DNA from: Pleodorina starrii
Lineage: Eukaryota > Chlorophyta > Chlorophyceae > Chlamydomonadales > Volvocaceae
Assembly: GCA_030267565.1 (NCBI GenBank)
Contig: BRXU01000003.1
Location: forward strand, 1,844,001 to 1,908,000
Direction of reading: 5' to 3'
Length of the DNA stretch: 64,000 nt
Shown here: piece by piece, positions 43,491 to 53,558 of the stretch
How the letters are laid out: each line of letters starts with the position of its first letter
Position numbering within the stretch: the first letter of the stretch is position 1
The notes under the pieces: generated by a model
Told to the model about the DNA's origin: nothing
Seen by the model: only the letters and a program-made list of their open reading frames with translations
The model's database searches: none
Translations under genes and position numbers: made by a program

Positions 43491-46373
43491 CAGTGGGATT
43501 TCGTTCCGGGAACGAGAGTTGGCCTGTCGGGTAGGGTAGGGTCAAGGATTCGGTTGCCGTGTGGCCGAGAGGCCAGTGTGAAGCCACGACACGGCGAACG
43601 AATAACTCGAAATGGTATGGGCCCTGCAATCCATCCGACGCAGGCCCCGCAGCGAGAATGCAGACGCGGAATTGAGCAGTTGAGGCAGACTGATAAGTAG
43701 CGCCAAGGGCGGCAAAGACCCTCTACCGCAGAACAGGAAGGTAAAGGTATGCATACGTCGGCGTTCTGTACTGAAAGAAATTGTCAGCTAATGCAACGAG
43801 AGCTTTCGGCACATCGGCAGTCCTGTACGTTGTACCCACGCCAGCCGCCCGCGAACGCCCTTCTGTTCCTCACCGCTCCGAAAGAGACGCACTGTCCACG
43901 CATGGCCATTCTTTGCGAGGTCGCATTAACAATAACCGTGTCGTCCATGATGGCACAAGGGGAAAAGTTCCGGGAAGTTTGCGTTGAAGCTGGCGGAGTC
44001 AAAGCTCACGCAATTGTCATCCGGGCTGCGTCTGCGTGGATTATGACAATATTTTACCGCATACTACAGTTCTATAGCTAAATAGAAGGTCAAAGGCCAG
44101 ACACAGTTTAGCGGTTACCCTGGTTTGCTAATTGCCAAGCAACCATGCCAGCTTGACGGCCGGAAACTGCCTTGTAAGGACAATGAATTAAGCCGTTCAG
44201 GGCTCATGTGCCTTAATAGAACACAATCTGTGAGCCTGTACGGCAAATCCACGATAGCCACTGGCTTGGGCCGTTGGGCGCTTGCCCAAGAGACAGAGAG
44301 AGATAGACTGGCTTGTCTTTTGTAAAGGCTGTCGACAGCCCGTCCATGTCCTACTGTTGGACAAATGACATGGAAGGGTTCAGAAGTGTTGCAACGCGTG
44401 TCATATTGCTTTCACTAGGTCTACTCGTCTATCGCCCACTCAACGTGAGCCCGGCCCAAGGAACACTTCGCCCAAGCATTTGTAATTTTACCTACAGGGC
44501 TCCAGTCCACTAGATGCATCCAGTCCCTCGAACCCGTGGGTGTCTCCGTCCGGCAGCGGGCCAGACATGCTGGGTGCGGCGGGTGCTGCTGCCGTGGGAG
44601 AGCGACTCACCTACCTTTCCGCGCGTCGGACTCCTGGCCAATAAAGTCTGCGCGCTTGGCTGCCGATCAGGACAGAAGACCGCAACCCGTCATCTACCGT
44701 ACTGGGTTGCTGGATGGCGTTCTCCGCCCCAAAGCTGCCGCGTTGGGCTGCGGCGAGGCGAACAAGTCCCGTCCCCGCCGCGTGCTTTCACTTCACCCAA
44801 TGCAACCCGCCGTTTCCGTAGCGCCGCGTATGTCGTGACTAGCGGGTTCTGCCGCCCCAGAGCTGAGACGTCGACAGACTGAACACTGCCAGCGCCGCGA
44901 GCCTGCGGGTGCGTGTCCCAAACGCAGCTAGCGAGGAAGCCGGCCACCGCCCTACCTACCTATGGATGGGGCCCCTGCTTCACCCCCATAATGGTGCGCA
45001 TGCATGGCGCGGGGACCTTGGCAGCCCATCTCACCAGCGGTCGCATCTCGGATCGGTTGCCGTCTTGGAATTTCCGCGATCAGGAGCCGCCAGGTCTCGA
45101 ACGAAGGAAGCCGCCGTAGGGGAGGTCGTTGCAGGTGGTTGCAGTCGGATGGATTTCGCGCTGAACTTGTTCATACCACAAGCTTGTCACTTTGGTAAAC
45201 GTCAGTCTCCTGCATGCCAGTCATTTGCATTCTAGCTGTGCTGAAATCCACCAGCAGTACTCGTAGTGCGTCGATCGCTGCTCCTGCTGGCCTGCCGGTG
45301 GCAAGCCCTGGCAAGCAAAGCTCATTCCCGTCTCCTACTGCGAGCTGCTTTTGTTTATAACAGCGAACGACGTGAGTCAGGTTTGCTGCCAAGAATGCTT
45401 ATTACGGGCAGGCCGACAGACGTCGGTGCCGCTTCCGTGCTTCTCCTTGTTGGCATGCATTAGGCGCATTAAGGGCGATCAGGATTCGCCCTAGCTTGGT
45501 TTCTATTTCTTCATTTCGCAGTTGGCGACCTATTTATTCGTCAACGCTGTCAGGCGCTGTCCCACAGGCACCCGCTGCAGTTTGCTTAACCCGCGTTCAA
45601 GCGCCGGCGGCGCGCCCCAGCAGCGACACCTACCGGTGCCTCTATCCTCAATCCTCCTTCCTTGATACCTCATGACATAGAGCTAATCTGCCAAGCACTC
45701 TCAGCAGGTGAGCCCGACTGGACGCATTTATTTGCTGGACGTCTTTCGAGACGCTGTAATTTTGATAACCGCCGACGCGGCCGCCGACGCGATTACCAAA
45801 ATTACAGTTAACCGCGTCGGCGCGCGGCCGTGTGCGCGCGCTTACTTGCAATGCCCGCAGCAGTACGTAGGACGTCGTCACAGCGATGTCACGACACACG
45901 ACGTAAACAGCTCGTTGGGTGAGCCTCGCGCTGACTCCCCCCCCAGCTGAAACGCCAGAGAAAGCTGCTCGGCTCGTACCAACACGCAAAAACACAACAC
46001 GCAGCACCGGCGGTGTCTACACGCACGGGGTTCAGATAGCACATCGCGGAGAAAGCAGCGCTTCACGGGAAGTCGCTCAACGCAACGCGGCCACGCGACG
46101 GATCCGCTGGAAAAATGCAGTGCTTGGCGGCCTAAATGACAGGTCCGCAACTACATGCTGCTGGGTTCAGCGTTCGTGAAACAAACCATGCTACGGGCAA
46201 AGGCCCTCAGCTGACGCAGTCCTGACGGTCTGCAGGCGGTTCGCCATGACGGGTTGAGACCCTCGAAAAAGACAAATGTCGCTGCAACGGATGGAACGCA
46301 GGTTGCCCCCCCTGCTCGAAGATCCTACCCTTCGCCTAAACCAACTGACTGGCTCGTAACCTCCCCGACATCA
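43491..46373. other. Gene-poor stretch, AT-richer
   Basis: No gene I can support. It contains the hairpin at 45754-45807 and, near 45880-45905, a CGTCACAGCGATGTCACGAC sequence that is similar in reverse to 48779-48800. Confidence 0.45.
45754..45807. repeat. 54-bp imperfect palindrome (MITE-like hairpin)
   Basis: Begins CTGTAATTTTGATAACCGCC and ends with the near reverse complement (..GATTACCAAAATTACAG); arms of 27 bases with six or seven mismatches. Another CCGCGTCGG run follows. The AT-rich outer arms suggest a very short inverted-repeat transposon remnant. Confidence 0.55.
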
Positions 46374-48284
46374 CTACACCATCACCCACGGGCCATTCGC
46401 CTGGCCCTTGGCCCGCAGCAGCTGATCCCGAAGCCCCCGACTCGCGAAAACCACCAACCACACACACCTGCGGCCCCAGACCCCTTTCGGCAAGCCTAGA
46501 ATCAGCGCCAACCGGCCCGCCTCCGTCAGGCTCCGCAGATAGCGACGGCGCGCCTCATGCGCGTCGGTGACGTAGTGCGCCGCCACATGCATGGCGACTA
46601 TGGGCGCGAACCTGGCAGCCAGCGGTAAGGCCAGATCAACCGCTGCCGCCCACGGCGAGGACACCACCGCGTCGTAATGCCAGACATCTTGAACTCGCCG
46701 GTAGAATTCCGGCTGCAGAGGGTCCTCGTGGCGGTCGGCGACGTGACCGTCGAACGGATCGTTGCTCAACACCCGGTACCCCCGCTGCTGCAACGCCCAA
46801 ACCACCGTCCCCTTGCCCGCCCACGGATCCAGCACCCCCGCACACAGCCCGAAATCCACCGCTCGCACCAACGCCTCCACCTCATTGCCGTGCGCCAGGC
46901 GCGGCTCCGGGGTGAGCTCACCCGCCCGGGTGCTGCGCCGCAAGTGCGCCAAGCCTCGAGGTAGGAAGTTGACAAACTTGGCCACTTGGCCGTCGGGGTA
47001 CGCTGCTGCCGGAACGAGCTGATCAAAAGCCGCTCGAGCTCCGGTCAGGCTGCCAAAGTCCCAAACGTCCGGTAGTACGCTGGTGCTGCCTGCAAGGCTG
47101 GTGCGCCGCCGTCGTGACGATGGTGACCCAGCACTCGACTCCGGAACGAGGTGCTTGCGAAGTGTCGCCATGGTCATGCGCTCCACAGCGCCGTTGTCGT
47201 ACGTGACCTCGTACTGCTGAGCACCGCTCCCTGGACCCAGGTAGCGGGCGACACCCTCGCAAACGGCCGCAGAGAGAGTGACGGGATCCTTGACCCGTCG
47301 ACGCACGGCCCGCCCGTCCAGGGCTGCCGCCGCGGCTTGGCGGCGGCGCTGCTGCGCGTTGGGGAAGATGTTGGGCTGGGCCTCCGGCGCCGCTGGCACC
47401 GGCTTTGCGTCAATCTGCTCCACAGTGATTCCTGCCGCCGCACAGTCGGGGCAGACCCAAGTGCCACTGGGCACCTGGGTGAGCTGCGGCCGCAAGCAGT
47501 GCATGTGCCAGCCCATGCCACAGCCGTCACACAGCAGCATGACCTCCTCCTGATCCGGGAACCCACACACCTCACACGCCAGATCCGCCGGCGGCACCGC
47601 CAGGCGCGGGTCCACGATGGGGTCGAGGTCCGGCAGGTGGCACGGCCTGAGCTGGCTGACATGCTCCTTGCGCTCCGTGCCGCAGCGACCGCGCAGCGTG
47701 ACGACACCGGCGGGGCTGACCTGGACGACGCGCAGGACACTGTCCCGCGTCGGCGGCTGCAGGGTACTGCTGCGATTGCGAGCCAGCACATACACGTAGT
47801 CGCCCGGCTCAAAGCGCTCGATGCGAGGCTGATAACCCCCAGCCCTGACCCGCGCGTACCGCTGCGTGTCCCGGTGCTGAGCGATGAGCAAGTTGCCAGC
47901 GGCCTCCGGCATCAGCCGCTGGAAGAGCTCTGCCCGACGCGTCAGGTGGTCATAGAATTGCGTCTCGTTGGCAGGGTCCAGAGGCTCCGTCACACGCTCG
48001 CGGATAGCAGGCGGGATGACCGGCTGCGCGCCGTACAGCAGCAGGTACGGCGAGTGCCCCGTTGAGGCCTGTGGGGAGCAGTTGTAGCCCAGTTGCAGCC
48101 ACGGCAGGTAGTCGTCCCAATCCGCCGCGCTCCGCTGCTCCGCACAGGCCTCAACGGGGCACTCGCCGTACCTGGCGATGAGTTGACGGCGCCCAGAACT
48201 GGGGACACGCGCTGAACGGCGCGCGTCCCGGATGGCGCACTCCCTAGCTGATCGCGCTCGCGGACTGCGAGCGCCCAGGGGCAA
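46374..48284 (-). CDS. Ty3/Gypsy-like polyprotein fragment: integrase C-half, PHD finger, methyltransferase-like domain
   Basis: Open frame of 636 codons. Residues about 54-215 match the C-terminal half of retrotransposon integrases (DWDDYLPWLQLGYNCSPQAS, TGHSPYLLLYGAQP, then RFEPGDYVYVLARN and the small beta-barrel). Residues 238-281 form a C4HC3 PHD finger (CEVCG, LLCDGCGMGWHMHC, WVCPDC). About 342-382 is a Tudor/chromo-like barrel (ARYLGPGSGAQQYEVTYDNG). Residues about 466-616 resemble a Rossmann methyltransferase, with motif I LDPWAGKGT (485-493), acidic SNDP (507-510) and a motif IV candidate VVSSPW (540-545). Reverse transcriptase, RNase H, integrase core and gag are missing upstream; integrase similarity starts abruptly next to a 32-bp inverted repeat at 48042-48174. 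The 5' part is therefore lost. Whether the methyltransferase acts on DNA is inference. Confidence 0.75.
   Translation of the reverse strand: MPLGARSPRARSARECAIRDARRSARVPSSGRRQLIARYGECPVEACAEQRSAADWDDYLPWLQLGYNCSPQASTGHSPYLLLYGAQPVIPPAIRERVTEPLDPANETQFYDHLTRRAELFQRLMPEAAGNLLIAQHRDTQRYARVRAGGYQPRIERFEPGDYVYVLARNRSSTLQPPTRDSVLRVVQVSPAGVVTLRGRCGTERKEHVSQLRPCHLPDLDPIVDPRLAVPPADLACEVCGFPDQEEVMLLCDGCGMGWHMHCLRPQLTQVPSGTWVCPDCAAAGITVEQIDAKPVPAAPEAQPNIFPNAQQRRRQAAAAALDGRAVRRRVKDPVTLSAAVCEGVARYLGPGSGAQQYEVTYDNGAVERMTMATLRKHLVPESSAGSPSSRRRRTSLAGSTSVLPDVWDFGSLTGARAAFDQLVPAAAYPDGQVAKFVNFLPRGLAHLRRSTRAGELTPEPRLAHGNEVEALVRAVDFGLCAGVLDPWAGKGTVVWALQQRGYRVLSNDPFDGHVADRHEDPLQPEFYRRVQDVWHYDAVVSSPWAAAVDLALPLAARFAPIVAMHVAAHYVTDAHEARRRYLRSLTEAGRLALILGLPKGVWGRRCVWLVVFASRGLRDQLLRAKGQANGPWVMV
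48042..48174. repeat. 32-bp perfect inverted repeat at integrase truncation point
   Basis: 48042-48073 (CAGGTACGGCGAGTGCCCCG..) and 48143-48174 are exact reverse complements with a 69-bp spacer. One arm encodes integrase residues 71-81 in sense; the other lies where integrase similarity ends, which suggests a fold-back or template-switch event. Confidence 0.85.
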
Positions 48285-48928
48285 TAGGGGCGACTGTGGC
48301 TGAAGGCGAGAGAAAGCTATTGAGGTTACAAGGATGAATGTTGTTGCGGTGGTCTAGGTGGACACGAAGCGCAGGCTATTCCTTTGCTCGTTCTCACGGT
48401 CCACAACCAGTTGACGACTGGCCAGCGACTGCTGTTGTTTAGACTATTTTCACCGCTGCTCGCACAAGCGGGAGCAGCGGCTCAAAGCCGGGACTGCGGG
48501 GCCCGAGCAAGGGACCCACCCTGGAGCCTACGTATCCATATCCGCATACGAAGTCCTCCGACAAGCAGGCGCTGTTGCCCGATACCGCACGGCAAAAAGC
48601 ACGTAATACAACATAATGACTATAACAACTCTAATCAATACGGGCTGAAAGCGCCCTGGGTCGGTCGCGCGATCACGTTCCGGCGTGCTAACCGCCCAAC
48701 TAACCGTAACTGACAAAATTGCCCGAAAGTGGCAAGAACAGCAAAACTAGCGAGATAGACGCGCTGTGTCAATAACGCAGTGTGTCGTGACAGCGACGTC
48801 ACAGATTTGCTCGCTCCCATCTCGCTCGCGGGCTCCATCCAACTGCTCTCCCGTTCGCGCCAACCCTTTTTGCCGCGCGCAGAACGCGCCGGACGGAAGC
48901 AACACGCACGCACGCAACACCGGCCAAA
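48285..48928. other. Flank between retroelement fragment and secreted protein gene
   Basis: No gene and no recognisable LTR. The segment just before 48929 presumably holds the promoter of the next gene. Confidence 0.45.
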
Positions 48929-49987
48929 ATGGTGTCGGCCCGTCGTTTCTTCTGGATCGCGGCTTTCGCGCTTGGAGTTACGGCAGGCAAGTGCCGATGC
49001 GCCGCCTCGTGGCAAGTAAGCCAGCAAGCCAGCGAGCCAGCAAGCAAGCGAAGAATTATTATTCGTTCATGCCGTGATTCATGCAGCTGTATGTGCCGGC
49101 GGCGGCCCAGGTCGGAAGAATCAGCAGAGGCCTGCCACACACAGGGGCTCACAGGGGCCACTCTCGGACGCCTGCGTACCATGCAGCAGCTGCCGAGGGC
49201 CTCTGCCGCACCTCTCATCAGGGTCATTGTGACTTTGGGAGCCCCCGTTAGTTAGCCTCCGTGGTACCGGTATCCGCCTGCGCCTGCGACACCACCTATA
49301 ATGTGCGCGCACAGCAGGCTGCTGTCTACTAGCAGTACAGTACACACGCGGCTTGTTTCCATGCAGCGGCTGGCAGCGGTGGCTTCATTCGGTCCGGAAG
49401 CAACACCGAGCGCGTGCCCGCAGCAGTCCGCGCCCCCGTCGTTCCTGCTGCTAAACCATGCTGCGTGTGACGTTAGAACCACGCACCCTGCTGCCTGTCT
49501 ATCTCACAGACGTACTCCTTTTGACTCACGTTCCGAGCCGCCCCTTGTCGTTTGTCCTGCTGCGTGCTAAGCTGCTGCTGCTGCTGCTGCTCTCCCCCTG
49601 CGCTCCATTCCGTCTCCTGCCACTCGCTGCGTGCTGCTGCGTCGTGGTGGCCCATACTTTCCAGTGGGGAGGGCCGGCGCGCAGTGCCCCCCTGGCTTCG
49701 CGCCCGCCGCCGCCGCCGCCGTAGGCAGCAGCAGCGCCGGCCAGTCTGCTGCCGCTCCCGCTGCCGCTGCTGCCGACGGCGGCGGCGGCGGCGGCGGCGG
49801 CGTGGAGTGCTGCCCCGTCTGCGCAATGGACCTGCTGTACGGCACCAACAGGCCCTGCTGCCAGTACCCGGGCGGGGACACGAGCCACGACTACCGATGC
49901 TGCCTGTGGAACAGCATCTTCTCCAGCGGCTATTTCGAGTGTGTTGATTGCGCGGTGCCGGGCAGCTGCGGCCAGTGCGCCGGTTAG
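48929..49987 (+). CDS. Small secreted Cys-rich protein, 2 exons
   Basis: Exon 1 48929-49015 encodes a classic signal peptide (MVSARRFFWIAAFALGVTAG) plus KCRCAASWQ and ends at a GTAAGC donor. Exon 2 49685-49987 begins after GCGCGCAG in the same phase and encodes CPPGF, an Ala/Gly-rich spacer and a Cys-dense C-terminus (VECCPVCAMDLLYGTNRPCC, DYRCCLWNSIFSSGYFECVD, CAVPGSCGQCAG). The predicted precursor has 129 residues, with about 17 Cys after cleavage, so an extracellular disulphide-rich protein, perhaps in the cell wall or matrix, is inferred. The 669-bp intron contains the (CTG)n tract. I recognise no family, and another small exon inside the intron cannot be excluded. Confidence 0.55.
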
Positions 49988-52900
49988 GTGCGTGTATCGA
50001 TCGGGGGTCGGTGTGGTGAATGCGTGTATCGATTGGGCGGGGGTCGGTGTCTTGATTGGCAGCAGCTAGCTGGCTGGCTGGCAGCAGCTACCGGTATAGC
50101 GCAGCGCAGCGCGCTACTGGCTTGCTTGGCTTTGCGAGAGAGGCGTACCATGTACGGTATGTACGACAGCGTGCGTGCGCCCGCCGCATCATGGATCGCT
50201 TGGTGAATGGATGGGGGTTGACGACGGAGGTAGAAATATCGGTAACGCAGCACTGCTGGGAGAGCCGTCGGCTTCCACGCAGGAAATGGAGGATTCGCAA
50301 GTTGTCAACCTTTTTACCTGCACTGCTGCACTACTGCTGCGTGACGGATTTCGGTGTTGCTTGAGGTGTACCTAGCGGTAGCTTCACGATAGGTTTAGTG
50401 GTGCGGCGAAATTTTTTTCAGTGGAAGTACGACGTCGTTGATTGTGGATGTACGGCAATGCATGGATCTGTGGACTCGCAGGGACACACGCGTCATACGC
50501 ATACTTCAACCGCTAGGATAGCTAGATCCGTTATAGCGCTATTTGCAACTAATAAAACGAGTGCGCTTTCGGTGCGTCGACAGCAAGCAGCGTTTCCCAA
50601 ATGCAGAAGGGAGCGTACCTTGGCAGCATGGCAGGGCACTCAGGGCCCTCCCTGCCCTTTGCTCCAGACTCGGTAAGAGAAGAGCCATGGTAGCGAGGAC
50701 CAGCTGGCCCTTCCTGCACTCCACCAGCAGCAGCCCAGCCAACCCAGCAATCCAGCGGTGCCGGCCGTATCGCCGATGCCGCCGCCGCTGCAGAGGAGGC
50801 CGCGTCCCACTCCCTCTCTAAATACCTCAACTCCCCCCGTTGCGTGTGGCGCAACAGCGCGAAAGAAGCCCTCTCGGCTTCATGTACAAAAACAGGAACA
50901 AGGTAGCCGGTAGCGGTCCGGCGGAAGCCCGCTTCCCCAACACGGCCTTCGCCCCCTCAGCCTTCACGCCCTCAACCCTCACCTCTCCACAGGATGCTGC
51001 CGACACAGATCGCCCGCCGTGCCGCCGCCAGGGATCCATTCCCCACCGCCCCACCGCAGAGACTCGCGCGCCGTCTGTCCCTATGCGTCTGTCAAACCCT
51101 TCGTCAGTCAGTCAGCCAGTCAGGCAGGCAGTCAGGCAGCGAGGCAGGCAGTCAACTCAGTCAGGCAGTCGGTCGGCCTGTGGCGGGCACGCCAGCAAGC
51201 AGTCAACTCAGGAAACCAGGCAGGCCGGGACCTCAGAACTCTCCACCCGCCGGCCCACCCAAGCGGCTCTGAACCGCACTATCAGCTCATCCCTCGCCTC
51301 ACCCCTCCTTTATCGCTCCATCCATTCCCCCATCCAAAGCATCATGAAGTCAACCATGCTACACCCGGGCTCCCCAATTTCACCAGCGGTACCAACAGCA
51401 GCAGCAACAGCAGCAGCGGACGCAAGCCGCCACGGCGCCGCCGGGTCAGGAATCGGGGACCAAAAGTATAAATACAAAAGGCCGTTAGGATGCACCTCCG
51501 AACCAAAAGATTCGGACGAGCATCTGCGGCGCAAAGGATGCACTACGCGGCGGATGCTGGGCCCATCCCCCTGCTTAAAAACGAAACGCGCGCACCCACG
51601 TCCGCCGTCCGGCGTCCGTGCGTCCGTCCGTCCGTCCGTGTGTCAGTCGATTGGTTGCACGCAACACCGCTTTATCCGGCTCCCCAACCAATCAAGGGCG
51701 CCCCCACTCCTCCTCCTCCTCCTCCTCCTCCGCGCTCAAAGCACCTCCTCCTCAGCGCTCAATGCAGAATGTCGGGAATGATGAGATGGTGTCTGTGCGA
51801 CGCACGGCACCTCTACGGATCCAATACGGCAGCAGGAGGGAAGGATGCCGGGATACCGGGTATTCGGTGGATGCACGAACGCAGGGGATCGCAAATAAAG
51901 GCCGGGTGGGTGGGATACCGTAGCGGATACCGGTGGTTGGATCTAGAGATGTGAAGGTGGCGCGAGCGTTTGCCTCCTCGGCAAGTACTACCTATCGCAT
52001 CGTATCACATCCTTTACGGACTTATGGCATCATCATCATCATCTTGTGAATACCCGTCCGTCCGCATTTCCTACTTCCTTCGTAAGTCGCATTCCGCGTT
52101 CCGTTAGCTCCTGCCTGTCCAGACGAGCAAACCAGCCACGCCGCGGAGGCCCTCTCTTGCGTTGGGTCGGTCACGAGCTCATGATATGATATGACATGAC
52201 ATGCAACCACCCATGCACAGCTGGAGGTGTTAAGAACGAACCGAACCGAAACGACATTGTGCGCAGCTCCGCGCACCTCGCCGCCGCAAAGCCGCTGACG
52301 CCTCCGTGCCCTGTTATACCGCTTCTGTCAGGTGTCGCTGTACGAAACCGTACGGCACTGTGCATTCGAGCTAGCCACCGCAGCCAAGCCAAGCCAAGCT
52401 CAGGCAGGGAGTCCCAAGTCGCAACGAAATGCATCGGGGGAACCGGCCACTCCGCCCACACCCCAGCAGGGGGCGTTCGGCACAAAATAATCTTCCTTTC
52501 CTTTCCTCGCCTCCCCCCACCGCGCCAATACCGTACACATGCACGGTGTCACACACACACGCACACAGGGTCACGCACACAGCATACAGTGCAGACAAGC
52601 AACACATGTGCTGCCGCCGCCGCCGCCGCCGCCGCCGCGCCAACAAATCACCGCAGCGGTCGACGCGCCCATTAGCGGCCCATCACGTGCAAAAACCCAC
52701 ATTCAAAAGAAGTCCTAAAACCCTAAAACCCCAAAACCAGCACACGTAAGACAGGAGAGGGACAATCGCGCATCGCGCAGCAAATCGCGCAAGACGCCTG
52801 CACGTCTACAGCCCGAGGGAGAGAAGACCAGCGCTCACTCACTAAAGCCCATTCAAGGCATTCACGCAACCCTCACAACCACCAACCATAAACCCTAACA

Positions 52901-53558
52901 ACCCACAAACAACCTCCTCCGCGCTCCGCGCCTGCCACCGGGGGCCGCGGCTCCCCCCGCCGCGCTGCTGACGTGCCCCAGATCCGGATCCGAATCCGAA
53001 TCCGAACCGATGCTGCGCACGACGGTGGGCGGACAGCGACCGGCAGCGGCGCGGGCGGGAGCAGGCGCGCCGGCCGCCGCGATGCAACCGTCAACAGCCA
53101 ACCGACAAACGGAACCAACGGAGCGGAGCGGCGGGCCAGAGGGCAAAGCGAGTGAGGGTACAAAGCCTCTCCAGGTGTCTCTCCCGCATCACCGGTGGCT
53201 CACCCGTGGGTACCTCAAAAACGAAGGCAACGGAATCAAAGGTCAAGGTCCTGACTCTGGTCCCTTGGGCCCGCTTCCCGCGCGCCCTGAGGTTTGGCCA
53301 CAGCAGTGTCAGGTGTGGTAGGCACCGGTTATCTGTTTGGATCCACTGTACTACGATTCAATCGTTATGATGAAAAAAGTAGTACAGTACGGCATGTGGC
53401 CCTAGTTGCGTACATGCGCCACTGCCCGCCCCGCTCGGGCCCGCGGGGCCAGTGGGGGCGAGGCACACGCCGCGCCGCGCTGCGGTCCTCCCTCCCCCAC
53501 CCCCCCTTTGGAGCAGTACGACGGTCGCCGCCAGCCAACCAAAAATCAGCCCGCCGCC
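49988..53558. other. Gene-poor stretch with simple repeats
   Basis: No gene supported. Long open frames (for example 50840-51781) consist of low-complexity sequence. Content: CAGT/CAGG tandem repeats at 51105-51175, GTCCGTCCGT near 51620-51640, CCTAAAACCCTAAAACCCC at 52714-52733, a GCCGCC run at 52612-52640, and GGATCC/GAATCC repeats at 52981-53008. Confidence 0.5.

Noticed and set aside
50840..51781. Plus-strand frame of 313 codons
   Set aside because: It consists of translated CAGT/CAGG and GTCCGTCC repeats with no protein-like segments or splice support.
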